Source: Xenopus tropicalis
Taxonomy: Eukaryota; Chordata; Amphibia; Anura; Pipidae
Assembly: GCF_000004195.4 (NCBI RefSeq)
Contig: NC_030677.2
Location: 46,873,142 to 46,937,141 of the forward strand
Direction: 5' to 3'
DNA: 64,000 nucleotides
Position 1 is the first letter of the stretch. Each line of letters opens with the position of its first letter. Positions 1 through 11,812 of this stretch are shown one piece after another. Below the pieces are notes generated by a model. The model was not told the origin of the DNA. It was given only the letters and a program-made list of their open reading frames with translations, and did no database searches. Made by a program: the position numbers and the translations under genes.

Positions 1-681
1 CGCATATACATAAGACAGTTCTTAGAAGTTTGGGAAGGTTTTTTTCTACCCCTAAATATCTCATGCATTCATTTTTCACCCACCTTATCTCGTGACAATA
101 TTCTGATTTATATTCATAGCATTTTTACACTTCACAGTTTTAATATTTCTTGCCATGGGCATTTTAATATTCTTTTTCCGAAGAGATAAATGGAGTTGTT
201 AACAATGAAACAATGCTTTAGCATAATTCTTTATTCCCTTTAATTAGGGAAAAGCAATAATATTTTAAATTGATAATTCAAAAATAAATAAATAAAAAAG
301 CAATTGTGGTTTAATATATCATTAAAGCAGAGAGCAACATTTTCCTGACAGTCCCTTTAGCTTAAAATTGCAACTGCGGTACAATGCTGCTAGTATATTT
401 CTAACTGATAAACCAAACCTTTCATTTCTGAAGATGACATACACTGAAACTTCAATCTCATGTCATTTGGTTTACTATAATAATTATCTATTTCTGTCAT
501 AAACAACAAGATGAAACTTTGGTAGACATCTACCGTAAATACCTAGAATTGATCTAAACCTTTGGTTCATATTTTTCAGTCATTGAATATGAATTGCAGT
601 AGAGTCTACAAAGGACTCTTTAGAAGGACTGTCTCTTAGTGGGTATATCATCTTCGAGCTTGAGCATTCATATACCAAAAA
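1..681. other. Unannotated AT-rich sequence
   Basis: I see no gene, recognised repeat or RNA here. It is plain AT-rich sequence with a few short A/T runs (for example around 276-300). Confidence 0.5.
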
Positions 682-860
682 CATGTGTGGGAGTTCCCAA
701 ACTCTAATGTGGTTTCTTCATCTGAATAGCCTGGTTTGTGTGAATTGGGTTTTTGAGCTTTTTATTTTTTGGTCGGGGAAAAGAAAAACCAGATTTGCAT
801 GAATCGGTTGTTGAGATAAAAAAAAAAAAAACCACACAAGAGCTTGGGAACTCCTGCATG
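682..860. repeat. Inverted repeat, probable degraded fold-back element
   Basis: The outer segments around 682-716 and 829-860 are imperfect reverse complements: GGGAGTTCCCAA on the left against TTGGGAACTCC on the right, with ATGTGGTTT against AAACCACAC. An A-run sits just inside the right arm. This looks like the remains of a foldback DNA element. The family is not recognised and no target duplication was identified. The short open frames across it are not coding. Confidence 0.5.
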
Positions 861-3183
861 GTTTTGAGATACAAATACTCAAACCCAAAGGCTACTACTG
901 GTATGGAAGTAGGTTTTATTGTTCCTAAGTCTGGAAATGGTGTAAAAGGGCAGTTCAAACCCAATATAAAAGCCCCCCCTTCCTTAAGACCCAATAGCAA
1001 CAGAATATTTATTAGTAAAACAAGCTAGTAAAAACTGTCATTACTAAAACTGTCATTACTGTCATTTAGCACATTTTATCTGTTAATTAGAACAGGGGAT
1101 CATATGACTTTGCTGTCAACAGCATCTTTTTTATTTCTGTTTTAGGAATATACAATCAAAAAAGTATGCGCTTCGGAGAGGTGTTCTGGAAGACCGTCAC
1201 ACTCTTCTACCTCTCAATCGGCTTGTAGCACTAGTACACATATGATCCACACAAATGCAGAATTACTCATTCACAGGTTGAATATGCACATCCCATTCAG
1301 GTTGCAGAGCAGTTAATTTCGGACACATCTCAGGGATACATACAATCCAGAGACCAGCTTCGCCTCAGGGAATTTTCACACCACCTTCCGGTCCTATCAG
1401 TCCAGTACCCTCCTAGTTACCCTAGGCTCTTCCTTCTGGCCCCTACACTATCTCTCAGTTTTGACTACGGCTTAGTAACAACACTTAAGCCCCTGCCTCC
1501 TCATTGAGGTACATGCTACCCATACTAGGTTGCCTGACTACCTGGAGTACCTACTCTACACCTCCTATAACTGATGCATCAGTGGCCCAACTGTAAAATA
1601 ACATGTTACCTATAATAATTATTACTAACACTTAACCCGATACTGGGGAACTACCAATTATTTGGTGCACCCTCCTACGTGCTTGTATGTGCACATCAGC
1701 ATGTGTCCTGATGTCCACATGCAATGTTCTTCCAGGTCCTGATTCATAGTGCCACATTGTGATGTCATTTTGGCACCAAATTCAAATTTAAAAGGACTGT
1801 TCTGGCAGTAATCCTTGCCCAAGGTGACTCTGTTTATTACAGTTCCTGCTTATGCCTTTGTTTGTTATCCTGATCTCTTGGTTATTGACTCTGTGCCTGT
1901 TCCCTACTCTGCTTGTTTGCTGCCTGCCTTGACTCTTTTACTCTATTTTACTACGCCTCTTTTTACTCTTGCCTGTACCATGCAACTCGCAGTGTTCAGG
2001 TTTTCTCTTCCAGGGCCCCAAAAGGGCATAGATGAAGAACGGTCCTGATAGGTCTCTCCTGCTCACTAAAGAGTGTGATCTCCTAGCTGTCCCAGGGTTC
2101 CTGCCTCAGAGATTGAGAACAGACAGGTTGCAATCTAGACACAAACAGGGGAAGAAGGGAATCATGCAATGACAAATTCTGAAAAATGCTTAAACACAAC
2201 TTTCAGTAAATATCAGCAAATGTTTTACAGACTAACAGGGCATTATTCCAAACGTTCATGTTCTATTGCTCAGAAAATAGCATATATAAATATGACTCTT
2301 TTGATTCTTTTGACCAAGAACTCTAATGTAGCAAGTAAGGCTGCATTCCACTTTGTAAAGTCATGTATTTTGCTCAATTGGCATTTCTTCTGCTTGTAAG
2401 GGCATTCTTTCAGACTAATACATTTTATATTGCAAGCTTTCTATGTCTTGAGTATTCTTCTCTTCTGAATGACAGGCATAGTGCCAGAGCACCTGTAACT
2501 AACACCCATGATCCACAACATAGAAGAGTCAACTTGAGAAATCAATTCTAAACAAAGGAACTCACAAGATAAAATAAACCCAACTTCTACAAAAGGGATA
2601 GAAAAAATTGAATTTACATACAGATAGACTATGTGGCCTACCTGTATATAGGAAAAAGGATCACGTATTGTCTGAAAAAAGAAAGGACTAGCTAGATACA
2701 ATATGCCAAGCAATTATTATCCACTACCACATGTCAATCAATAGGTTTTTAGAGGGCATTTGTTCTTTGCAGTTTCTTTCTTAAACACCGAACAGAAGCT
2801 GATGTTATACCGGTATACTGTATATATGATCAAAACAATACAGAAGAGATGCAGTTATTTATATTCCCCAGGATTTTAACTATTTACATAAAATGTAAAC
2901 AGTTTATAGCTTAACTCTGCCATCATTGATCATTAATCTTTTTATATTGTAATGTACCTGGAGTAATACTAGCAGAGGCTTTGGATATGGATCATGCCAT
3001 TTATTTTAAAAGTATAACCCAGACTTAAGATCTGTTACAAATGCAAACTGATCACACAAAATGTTGTTTATTTTCTGTCTACATTTTGTATTCCTTTGAT
3101 TTTTATCAAATAAAAGGTATTTATAACAAAAGAGAGCATGTATTACATTGTGATATCACTGAAATATGTCTTGTCATAACTGT
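861..3183. other. Unannotated sequence with a less AT-rich block at about 1180-2050
   Basis: No gene is recognised. About 1180-2050 is richer in C and T than its surroundings and has the texture of an old dispersed repeat. The part at 1760-2045 resembles in style the C/T-rich blocks at 15640-15915 and, inverted, 38255-38650. These could be decayed LTR pieces, but I saw no diagnostic LTR ends. About 2050-3183 is plain AT-rich sequence. Confidence 0.35.
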
Positions 3184-3972
3184 TTAAAGGAGAAGGGAAG
3201 GCTAATAAAGAGTTAATCTCAAGCTGCAGGCATACCTTCAGTTGTCTCAATAGTGCCCTTAAGTCTCCCCATATTTCACCTGTTCAGATGATCAGAAGGC
3301 AAACAGGAAGAAAAAACGCTGAGCTGTGTAAAGAAAGTTCCCATAATGCCTCACTCCTGCACAGACACCTAGACCAAGTGAACATGCTCAGTTAGTAAGA
3401 CTATGGGGGAGATTTACCAAGACACAAATGCTCGGAGCGTTCATACGAACGCTCCGAGCGTATTCTCGCCGATTTTTTCGCGCTTGCATGATTTTTTCTA
3501 GCGCCCGCACGAAAAATTCGGAAAGGCTCTGCCGCTGTTTACAATGGTTCGGTATGAAAATTTTGTGACTTTCGGATCACCAATATGATATTATCATGAC
3601 TAATACGATTTTTTCGTAAGCATTTTCGGGATATTTGCAATCTTCAGAAATTTTTGTTTCCAATCTGAATTTTTCCCATTCAGGATTTGAACTCGTGTTT
3701 TGATAAATGTGCCCCTATAAGTCAGCTTCCTGCTGATTAGCTGAGATCCACATTCCTAAGGGGGGGGGAGTGAATTCTTAGCATTCTTGAGGGAGGGGAG
3801 AGCAGGAGAGAGGAGACAGCAGAGAGCTGCGTATCTCTGGCACATGAATTACAGACACAAGAAATCTTTTCACAGAGAAGTTAGTGCAGCATTTCTGTGA
3901 GTGCTGATGGCTGTATTTACATAGACCTTTCTGATAAAGCTTACTTAGTTTTTTCCTTTCCTTCTCCTTTAA
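3184..3972. mobile_element. TTAA-flanked T2/Kolobok-like MITE with a nested MITE
   Basis: The ends are TTAAAGGAGAAGGGAAGG at 3184 and CCTTTCCTTCTCCTTTAA ending at 3972. They form terminal inverted repeats that include the TTAA target site on both sides. The right-hand 120 bp (about 3850-3972) is the reverse complement of 54133-54250, so this is a dispersed family. A second MITE (3415-3715) sits inside and is therefore the younger insertion. TTAAAGGRR ends with TTAA duplications are the hallmark of Xenopus T2-type MITEs; the assignment is by ends only. It encodes no transposase. Confidence 0.75.
3415..3715. mobile_element. Harbinger-like MITE, GGGG...CCCC ends, 3-bp duplication
   Basis: The element starts GGGGGAGATTTACCAAGACA and ends TTTGATAAATGTGCCCC. 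TAT flanks it on both sides (3412-3414 and 3716-3718). The interior is CpG-rich for this region, with a small palindrome built on CGCTCGGAGCG near 3430-3460. A close relative lies at 58099-58454. The 3-bp duplication suggests the Harbinger superfamily; this is inference, as no transposase is present. Confidence 0.7.
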
Positions 3973-5572
3973 CTGCTTTTTGTGCATAGATTGTCATCTA
4001 TATTTATCTGGCAGTGTGAAAAACAATTCACATTGAAGAAAAGGAACTGAAAATGTTCAAATTTAAGAAACTGTTAAATATTATTAGATAGGAGTGTGGA
4101 ATCATTATGAGATAATAATTCAGCCACGGTCAGCACATTATTTTTTATAGCTGCTTGTAACAAGTTAACAATCGTTTTGCAATGGACATGCATCAATGTT
4201 GACATTAAAATGAATACAAAATGGTTTGCAAATGAAATTATTGGTGATTCTTGTATCTCTGGACATATGAAGCTGGTGTTTTGCTGCTTGGTCAGTATAT
4301 ACCTTGGAATTGACATATAAAACTTTCACTTTTTTTTTTTTTTTTTTTTTAAACTGAACTCGTTCCACAAATGTTTTACATTTACTAAAAAACTAGAACT
4401 AAAAAGAGTCGTCACAGGAAATGTTGCAGGAAAAGTCACAGAAAAGTTGTGAAAATTCAGAATTTGTCGACTTATAGCATGGAAACTATGACTTTTTTTA
4501 ACAGACACAGAAAAACCAGTGTTTAAATCTGAAACCTCTAAAGTTTCAAAGCAAAACAAGGATCTTCCAGGGAAGGGAGGGGACATCTAGCTGGAAAATT
4601 GTTGGATCTGGATTTTTAGCCATAGTAAATCTCAGAAAAGTCACAATGTTTTTCCGTGAATTTTAGCACTAAGTATCAGAATTGGGGAAAAAAACTGCGA
4701 CAGTTTGTAAATGGCTCCCTTAGTGGTTGGTAAATTGATTTGTTTCAAAAGAAATTTAAAATACAGGGCAATTTGTATACCAAATAGCACTTTAAACACA
4801 TTGCTTCTGCCATTTGCATTTGTAAATGACAGCTACCATGTTTGCCCAGTGCAGTAGCAACCAATTAGCAGGTAGCATGTACCTTGGCCCACATAGTGCC
4901 TTTAATTACATAAATTACAGAGGTTAAAGGCAGATCTTTTAATTTTTATGATCCAATCATGAGAAAATATCATGACAATACTCAGATGACTATTTTTCCA
5001 CAATCACATTTTTTTTCTGTAGTTGCTAGCCTATTTTTTATTTATTGTTTTTTAAATCTCAAATGGGTTACAAAAATCACATTGTTCCATTCATTTTCAA
5101 TAAGGCTATAAAATTTCTACTGGTTCAAAAACTTGAACATCTACTTGCTTGCTTGCTTCAGATACATTTTCCATTTACTTTTATAGAAATTTAACAGCTT
5201 TTAGTTGCTGATTTTTTTTATTTTTATTTGAATGTTTATGACCTTTTCGTTTGATAAATCCAAAAAGTGGTGTTTGAAAAATATGATCTTGAATATTGCT
5301 AAATTTGCCATTTAGTGGGGCAAATTACATGTTACCAGACATTCCTCAAATGTTACAAAGGAACCTCTAAAAATGTATCAGTGACCTCAAATTACAGCTC
5401 TCTTTCCCAGCCCACTGGCTGCTGAAATACTTTGATTTTAGATTTACTTGAGTTCCAGTTGGGGTAGTGGAGTAAATTCATCTGAACAGACAGTAAATAC
5501 TTAGATTCCTGTGGAGCTTGTTTATGTGAATGGCTGCTTTTTTATTGAGTGCTCTGTATGGGGAGTTAAAAA
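3973..5572. other. Unannotated sequence with a poly-T run and a possible old repeat
   Basis: There is a run of 21 T at 4330-4350. About 4370-4740 contains GTCACAGAAAAG-type words resembling those at 51990-52240, so it may be an old palindromic MITE, but I could not set ends. The rest is plain AT-rich sequence without recognisable genes. Confidence 0.4.
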
Positions 5573-5819
5573 TAGTGATGAGCAAATCTGTCCCATTTCG
5601 CTTTGCCAAAAAAAATTAGCAAAACAGCAAAAAATTTGCGAAACCCAAAAAATATTGCTTGATGAAAAAATGTGTTGCGCAAGTCAAAAATATGACACGT
5701 GCAACAATTTTTTTTAAGCACATCATTTTTTTTAGTGTGTTTTTTTATCTGTTTTGTGAAAAAAATCCACCAAAATTCGATGCGAATCCATGCCTGCCAA
5801 AAAATGTAACTCATCACTA
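5573..5819. mobile_element. hAT-like MITE, TAGTGATGAGC ends
   Basis: The terminal inverted repeats are TAGTGATGAGCAAATCTGTC at 5573 and CTCATCACTA ending at 5819. The flanking octamers GTTAAAAA (5565-5572) and GATAAAAA (5820-5827) differ at one base, consistent with an aged 8-bp hAT-type duplication. The same ends occur at 22496, 27568, 39691 and 44717. It is non-autonomous. Confidence 0.75.
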
Positions 5820-6050
5820 GATAAAAATATGGGCAGTAACCCAAAGCAACCAATCAGTGCTTAGAATGTTTTAAGTGAGCTGCATATAGAACAATGAAAT
5901 CTAACATTGCCCAGTGTTTATAAACTATCCCCAAAGACATATAGGCCCACATATCTGGCCCACCTGGCTGTTTTATTTGGCCCTTGGTGAGTGCGTCTGA
6001 CCATCCAGCCTGATCAATTTCCATTTTCCTCACATAGTAACTAAGACTAA
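5820..6050. other. Unannotated spacer
   Basis: Short spacer between two MITEs. Nothing is recognised. Confidence 0.4.
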
Positions 6051-6224
6051 GTGATATTTATCATGCTGTGTAAAAAGTGGAGTGAAGCATTACCAGTAAT
6101 GTTGCCCAAGGCATCCAATGAGTAATCAGATTTCAACAGTAGCAAAGCATCTGATTGGCTTCTATGAGCAACATCACCGGTAATGTCTTACTCCACTTTT
6201 TACACATTGTGATAAATATACCCC
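6051..6224. mobile_element. Short palindromic MITE (TTTATCATGCTGTGTAAAAA family)
   Basis: The left end reads ATTTATCATGCTGTGTAAAA and AGTGGAGTGAAGCATTACC. The right end is its near reverse complement, closing with GATAAATATACCCC. Other copies lie at 61834-61984 and 63153-63303, with half a copy at 33894-33982. TAA lies to the left and TTA to the right, in keeping with a 3-bp-target (Harbinger-like) element. It has no coding capacity. Confidence 0.7.
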
Positions 6225-8299
6225 TTAGTATCTTACTAAGTATATTAATAAAAAATTTGGCCCGTGACTTAGCCTGTGTTTTAGATTTCGGCCCCCTTAT
6301 GTGATTGAGTTTGACACCCCTGCCCAAAGAGTTTGAAATACAAGCAGCAGCAAGTAAAACTTTTTCAAGGACAATTTCACACCATGTCTTACATACTTGC
6401 TGGGAAGATGAATGCCACTGTTTAAACAGTACAATAGTACAATAGTCAGGACCCACAGTGTTGAAAATAGGACAGACAGCTATTGCTTTCACTAGCAAAT
6501 ACATGTATATAGCTTTAAAAAAAATACAAAAATGTTTCATTCATGCACCTTGGATTAGTTGCTTAGAATGTACTTTTACTGCAATAATGTATGTTTGTGT
6601 CAAGCAAGATCACTGGAGAAGAGGCAAGCCCCAGTGATTCTAATCTCTAATTGGTCTGGGGTTCGTTCACCAGAGTGAGACAAGTCCGTTTTAACTCTTC
6701 TTCCAAATGACCTTCTGAAGTGAATGAAAGTTTGCTCATGTGCAGTACAGAAATGTAACTTCTGTATTACACTTGTGCTCAACCAGGGAGGTATAGAGGA
6801 TCATTTGAGGAAAGACTAAAACCCTGGGTCGGTGCATTTGTTTCTAAAGTATAAGTGCACCAGCCTAGGGTCCCAGATTAGTGTTTAGAGTCGCTAGTGG
6901 ATGTCCAACAAATTGGCGTCTCCAGTGATTTTAGCTTACATTTTCTTGCTCTGCTTAAGGATATAGTCTTGTAATCCTGACCTCTTCATAGCTACATAAG
7001 AGAATGTGTAAAGGTTCCTTAACTATCTTGTTAATTTAGAATTTACATTTGATAAAGTTCCATGATAACTGTAATTAAATGCAAGGGCAATAAAGATACT
7101 TTGAGTTATATACTTATGAATCTATTTTAGCTCTGTTCGGCATTGATATATTCCTGCGGTTTATTTACTCTGAAATAAATGTGTGTAGAGCCATAGTTCA
7201 TTGATTCTGTCATGCATAATAGAGATTGCTTACTGAATTGAGCTGCAAATTGTGTTTATTGGCATTTGGAAGGGTGCATTGCTTGCACATTACAATTATG
7301 ATGCTGGAAGGAAAACAAACAAGAAATGTAGACAGCTTATAGGAATCCATGCCTAAGCAAACCTCCATCTCCTGAGTATTTTTTAGCAAAATGACCGACC
7401 TTTTGGATCAGGATCACTTGTATTATTTCCCTCAAGACATGTTCTCACTCATTAAATTGATTGCACGCACTTTGTATGATTGCCAATTCACCAGATCAAA
7501 CAAATATGTTAAGTCCACTCTTGGACTCAATTATTTTTGTATTGCTAAATTAGTAGTTTTTTTTAACACAATCAAGTTTTAGTTGACTGCAATGATCCCA
7601 ATATGTATTCCTATAACCTCCTGTTTTTCTGTTATTATATATATTTGTGCTGCATAAAACATTTTAGGGCATACAAAGCTAATGGGAGTAAAACAACAAT
7701 AATCCTGAAGGTCTCAATATTTCCTTGAGACTGGTATCCAAACTAATTACCTTTTAAAAAGGATTTGTTTCAAAAGTCACATTCATTTCACTCAGCAGTA
7801 TTTAATAATATACTTTAACACTCTTTTGGCTAGCTCATACACCTGACCAGTTTATTTAGTTACCAACACCTACATCTAAATGCCCATAAGATATAGTTTG
7901 ATATGGGCAATGCATTATTAAAAGTGAAATAAAGAACATGGCACGACAGAAGATTAGCTATAGCCCTTTTCAGGCTCAGATTTAGTTTTGGTGAAATCAA
8001 CACACAAATTACACAACATATTTACAAAAAAAGTGAAATTAAGAAAAAAAACAAAATACAAATATTTTTACAATGTTTAGTACAATAATTTCCAGCAAAT
8101 AGGATGCTGTTATGAAAGTTCTCTCCATGTTCTATTGCCTGCTATTTGCAGTTGTAAAGACATTATAGTAACTTTAGAGCAAATCAAAAGGTCTGCTGTG
8201 TCAACATTCCAAGGTATATTATTCAATGTTTTTATAATTTTGTTAGCTATAAATAGCTTTGTAATTACTTACCACTGGTAAGTGTTAAAAGGGGTCTTT
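6225..8299. other. Unannotated, mostly repeat-poor sequence
   Basis: No gene is recognised. About 7200-7600 lacks any repeat signature I know and has balanced composition. It contains a 63-codon frame (7391-7582) that shows no domain and is probably chance. Confidence 0.4.
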
Positions 8300-8565
8300 C
8301 TGTAATTTTGATCTCCATACCATAAGTCTAAAAAAAAATTATTTAAACTCAATGGGATTATTTGCCTCCAATAAGGATTAATTATACCTTAGCTGGGATC
8401 AAGTACAAGGTACTGTTTTATTATTACTATGGAAAATGGAAAGCATTACAAATGGAAATCATTTTTTAAAAGTAGAGTTATTTGTTTATAATGGCATCTA
8501 TAGGAGATGGCCTTTCTGTAAATTTGCAGCTTTCTGGATAATGGGTAACGGATCCCATACCTGTA
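8300..8565 (-). mobile_element. TACAGGTATGGGATCC-family element, left-truncated copy
   Basis: The right end TCTGGATAATGGGTAACGGA then TCCCATACCTGTA matches the terminal repeat family at 13091 and 57995. The interior carries the shared words CCAATAAGGATTAATTATAC and GATCAAGTACAAGGTAC in the opposite orientation to those copies. The other terminus is degraded. The target may be TA, as in a Tc1/mariner-like element, but TA is ambiguous within this palindromic end. Confidence 0.6.
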
Positions 8566-8925
8566 CCAGTTTATAAAACAATTCAACTGATAATATCTGG
8601 GTGATTTGTATTCCAAACATTAAAATAAATGAACCTTATAGTTATAATCTGAAATACTATGTAATGTAAATGTACATGACATGAGATTGCGATAAGTAAT
8701 TGTTATAACAATTTAAAGTTTTTTTTCAATACCTTCAAGTACCAAAAGTTAAATAAAAAAATAACTCCCAAAAATGTAGAAAAACAAGTTTAATTTTTTT
8801 AATTATAGAAAACATTTTTTTACAAGTTTGACACAAATTAGAGAATAAAAACACAAGGTAATACATTAAAATAAACATCTAAAAATGCATCTATTCTTTA
8901 TTTGCATGACAAAGATAAATTAGGT
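8566..8925. other. Unannotated AT-rich spacer
   Basis: Very AT-rich sequence with no recognised feature. Confidence 0.4.
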
Positions 8926-9004
8926 AAATTAGGTAAAACACTTGCTGGCACCATATAAATAAATGATGATGATGAAGATGATGAAGAAGATGAAGAGAAA
9001 AAAA
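8926..9004 (+). repeat. LINE 3' tail with GAT/GAA microsatellite
   Basis: CTGGCACCATATAAATAAAT runs into (GATGAT/GAAGAT)n. The 'GCxCxATATAAATAAA + trinucleotide repeat' arrangement resembles L2 LINE 3' termini. Only the tail is present. The frames read across it are acidic or basic low-complexity artefacts. Confidence 0.5.
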
Positions 9005-9265
9005 ATCACTTTGGGGGTGGCAGACAGCTGGCCATCCACACCAAGATCTGCTGCTCCAGGTTCCCTATTCTCTCCAGCAGCAAGTATTTTGCAACCTGTT
9101 GTTCCTCTGCTTTGGTTCCTACATCCTACAGCAATGCAGGTGGTTCTTGAGGTGGGGGTACATGTTGTGATGAAGAACATGGGGTGGGTGACAAAGGGAA
9201 TGTAAAGGTGGGTGGGAGGGGGTGTCCAGGTGGCAAAGCCAGAGATGTGGGTGCATCTTGTAATA

Positions 9266-9574
9266 CAGGGATCCCCAACCTTTTTTTTACTTGTGAGCCA
9301 CACGCAGATGTTAAAAGTGTTACTGAGCCACACAAGCATGAAGAAAGTTCTTTAGGGATGCCAAATAAGGGCTGTGATTGGCTATTTGGTAGCCCCATGT
9401 GGCCTGCTAGCATGTAGGAGGCCCTGCTTGGGGAAAACTGTGTCTCTGGGCTTCCAAAACTTGCCACCAAGCCAGAAATGTATAAATAGGCACCTACTTT
9501 AAGGCCACTGGGAGCAACATCAAAGGGAGTAGTGAGCAGCATGTTGCTCCCAAGCCTCTGGGTGGGGATCAATG
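9266..9574. mobile_element. hAT-like MITE with perfect 8-bp duplication
   Basis: The ends CAGGGATCCCCAACC and GGTGGGGATCAATG are inverted repeats. The octamer TTGTAATA is present exactly at 9258-9265 and 9575-9582. An 8-bp duplication with CAGGG... ends is the hAT signature. A related but distinct copy is at 12754-12995. The frames of 77-148 codons across it have no transposase motifs. Confidence 0.85.
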
Positions 9575-9709
9575 TTGTAATACATCACATGAATGTCTAG
9601 AGTACAAATTATGTGAGGTCATTTCTGGAAAACCATCTTCTAAAATGATAAATGACATTGGGGAGGAGCATCTTTAAGGGAATTTAGTAGTATTTTTAAG
9701 GAGATATTA

Positions 9710-10060
9710 TTAAAGGGGAAGGAAAGACTAAGTCACTTGGGGGTGCCAAAATGTTAGGCACCCCCAAGTGACTTAGATCGCTTACCTTGTACCCTGGGCT
9801 GGTGCCCCTGTTAGGAGAAAAAAGCACCAGCCCAGGGTACCTGTAGCGAGCGCTTCCTCCTTCCCTTCTCTTCTGCCGGCGAAATCCGTCGGCCGGCGCA
9901 TGCGAATAGGAAGTAGGAAGTGCTCGCTGCTACCCCGGGCTGGTGCTGTTCTCTCCTAACAGGGGCACCAGCCCGGGGTAAAAGGTAAGCGATCTAAGTC
10001 ACTTGGGGGTGCCTAACATTTTGGCACCCCCAAGTGACTTAGCCTTTCCTTCTCCTTTAA
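9710..10060. mobile_element. TTAA MITE made of nested palindromes
   Basis: TTAA lies at both ends (9710-9713, 10057-10060), with TTAAAGGGGAAGGAAAG-type terminal repeats. Inside each half are two further hairpins: one built on CTTGGGGGTGCC / GGCACCCCCAAG, the other on ACCCTGGGCTGGTG / CACCAGCCCAGGGT. The halves are themselves reverse complements, so the element is a palindrome of palindromes with a GC-rich centre (about 9880-9905). A shorter relative is at 53807-54067. It has no coding capacity. Confidence 0.8.
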
Positions 10061-10269
10061 TAACAATTTACTTTGATATTAAAAGGACAGTATTCACCTC
10101 AAAGAATGCAAAACAAATAGGACTTCTGTTGAACCTAATATATTTATTTTAATAAACAGTCATCTTTTTTTGTAATTAAGAAAACAATATCATTATATTT
10201 TGTTAAAAAATACTCTACCTTCCAGCTCATCTTGAATTTCCTCTACCAACTCTTGAGGAGTTATATCAT
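10061..10269. other. Unannotated spacer
   Basis: AT-rich, with no recognised feature. Confidence 0.4.
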
Positions 10270-10475
10270 AAGAGATTGTAAGCTCTCATATAGATTGTAA
10301 GCTCTATGGGACAGGGACCTCCATCCTCTTGTATCTTTGATTCTTATCTTATTACAATTGTATCTTTTATTTATTTGTGCTTATTGTAATACTTTGTATT
10401 TATCTATTTTAATACCCCTGTTTATATTAATGTATTCTACTTCTACATAAGTAGCGCTTTATAAATTAAATTATT
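10270..10475 (+). repeat. L2-type LINE 3' end fragment
   Basis: ATAGATTGTAAGCTCTATGG, CAGGGACCTCCATCCTCTT and the terminal AAGTAGCGCTTTATAAATTAA match step by step the 3' end of the L2 copy at 28400-28622. Only the 3' UTR remains, as expected for a 5'-truncated LINE insertion. Confidence 0.7.
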
Positions 10476-11239
10476 AATGCCTTGCAGTGCTGTAAAGGTC
10501 GCAGAGGTTAAACTTTTGCCCAGAAAATGTGCATGTTTAATAAAGTGTGCACTTTTAAAGTGCAAGTAATGTGCTACTTTGGACACAGACATTTGTGTCA
10601 CACAAAACCATGCATTTTCTGTTGCAAAAGTTCTAACAAATTATGCACATAGATGGCGCAAAGCTAACAATATATTTCTTTGCATCACCTGCCCAGTCTA
10701 TTCATAAGTCATCTTTTTTGCTGTTGTACTCCTTGAGTCTCTAGTCTTAGATTTTCATAACCTGCTCATAGCGGGTATTTTATAAGGAAGAGTAGCTGGT
10801 GGGGCTTAAAAGAGCTGATTCCATCAGCCAACTTCACTAAAAAGGTTTTCCACTTCTAAAGTTCAAGGCTGAGTGCTATTCATACTGGGGACATGCCCAC
10901 TGACGCTCGGATAATGGGAGTTATCCCATTATCTGAGGGATTTATCAAATTATCAAATTTTACATGCAACCATACTAGCACTTTAGGCATTTTATTTCTG
11001 TATACCCACATCAATATTTGTATATCTGCTACTGGATAAAGTAGACAGCAAACTACATTCAGCATTTATTTTTTTTCATGCCAAATACCCATATGAAAGC
11101 TTTAAATCAATAGATGTGATTTAGCACCACTAAATTTAAAGGCTTTTATTAGTATGACTGCAGTTGTCCCAACAGATTGATAAGAAGCAGATTTTTTTGT
11201 ACTTGGCTATTATGAGCGGCATGACTTGTGTTATTATGG
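10476..11239. other. Unannotated sequence
   Basis: No gene or clear repeat is recognised. Confidence 0.4.
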
Positions 11240-11352
11240 CTATTGGTAGCAATAGGCCACACAACATCAGTTTAGAGAGACTGAGCACTCATTTAAGAGA
11301 CTGCTATTGGTATGCAGGTGTCTCTACAGAGCACACACAAAATAAAGAAATT
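11240..11352 (+). repeat. Direct repeat, copy 1
   Basis: The stretch beginning near GGCCACACAACATCAGTTTA and ending AAAGAAATTAG recurs in diverged form at about 11700-11812, 449 bp downstream. Shared words include AGTTTAGAG, ATTGGTAT, GCAGGTGTCT and GAAATTAG. A MITE lies between the copies. Confidence 0.55.
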
Positions 11353-11353
11353 A

Positions 11354-11681
11354 GGAGGTGATTCATCAACAGTTGAGTTTGATTTTTTGAAGACTCGAAA
11401 GTCTGGTATTTATTAAGTGGAAAAAACAAAAACTTGAATGCAAAAATTTGCCATGTAAAAGCTTGCGAGTTTCTATAGAATTCAAAGGGAATTATCATAG
11501 GCAATGTCAAGCCATATACACAAACTCAAATTTTTTCACGTTTCTACAGCTCGTAAACTTAAAATTCAAGATATTTGAGTTTTTTATCCAAACAAGTTTT
11601 CCCAATTAATAAATAAGCACCCATTCGATATGTGAGTTTATTCGACTTAGAAAAACAAACTCGAAAATTGATAAATAAACC
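11354..11681. mobile_element. MITE between the two direct-repeat copies
   Basis: The ends GGAGGTGATTCATCAACAG and ATTGATAAATAAACC are imperfect inverted repeats. TTA lies to the left and TAA to the right. The interior shows GAGTTTG/CAAACTC-type inverted words. The family is not recognised, and the style is Harbinger-like. Confidence 0.5.
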
Positions 11682-11699
11682 TAATAGAGTGTGTCTAGC

Positions 11700-11812
11700 A
11701 GGACTATGCCACTCAACAGTTTAGAGAAGCTAAGCACTCTTTGAAAAGACTACCATTGGTATAATTGCAGGTGTCTAAACAGAGTGCAAACTAATTGAAG
11801 AAATTAGAGTGT
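11700..11812 (+). repeat. Direct repeat, copy 2
   Basis: Diverged copy of 11240-11352, same orientation. It contains AGTTTAGAGAAGC, ACCATTGGTATAA and GCAGGTGTCTAAACAGAG. Confidence 0.55.

Noticed and set aside
1760..2045. Confident LTR retrotransposon call
   Set aside because: The C/T-rich texture is shared with 15640-15915 and 38255-38650, but there are no paired LTRs, TG...CA ends, primer-binding site or duplication that I can show.
6133..6540. 135-codon antisense frame as a host gene
   Set aside because: It starts inside a palindromic MITE and continues into AT-rich sequence. No domain, no family resemblance and no splice context were seen.
7391..7582. Small exon or gene starting at ATG 7391
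   Set aside because: Only 63 codons, no recognisable motif and ordinary AT-rich composition. Repeat-poor sequence is equally compatible with non-coding DNA.
9126..9572. 148-codon antisense frame as a gene
   Set aside because: It lies across a hAT-like MITE with exact 8-bp duplication and shows no domain features.
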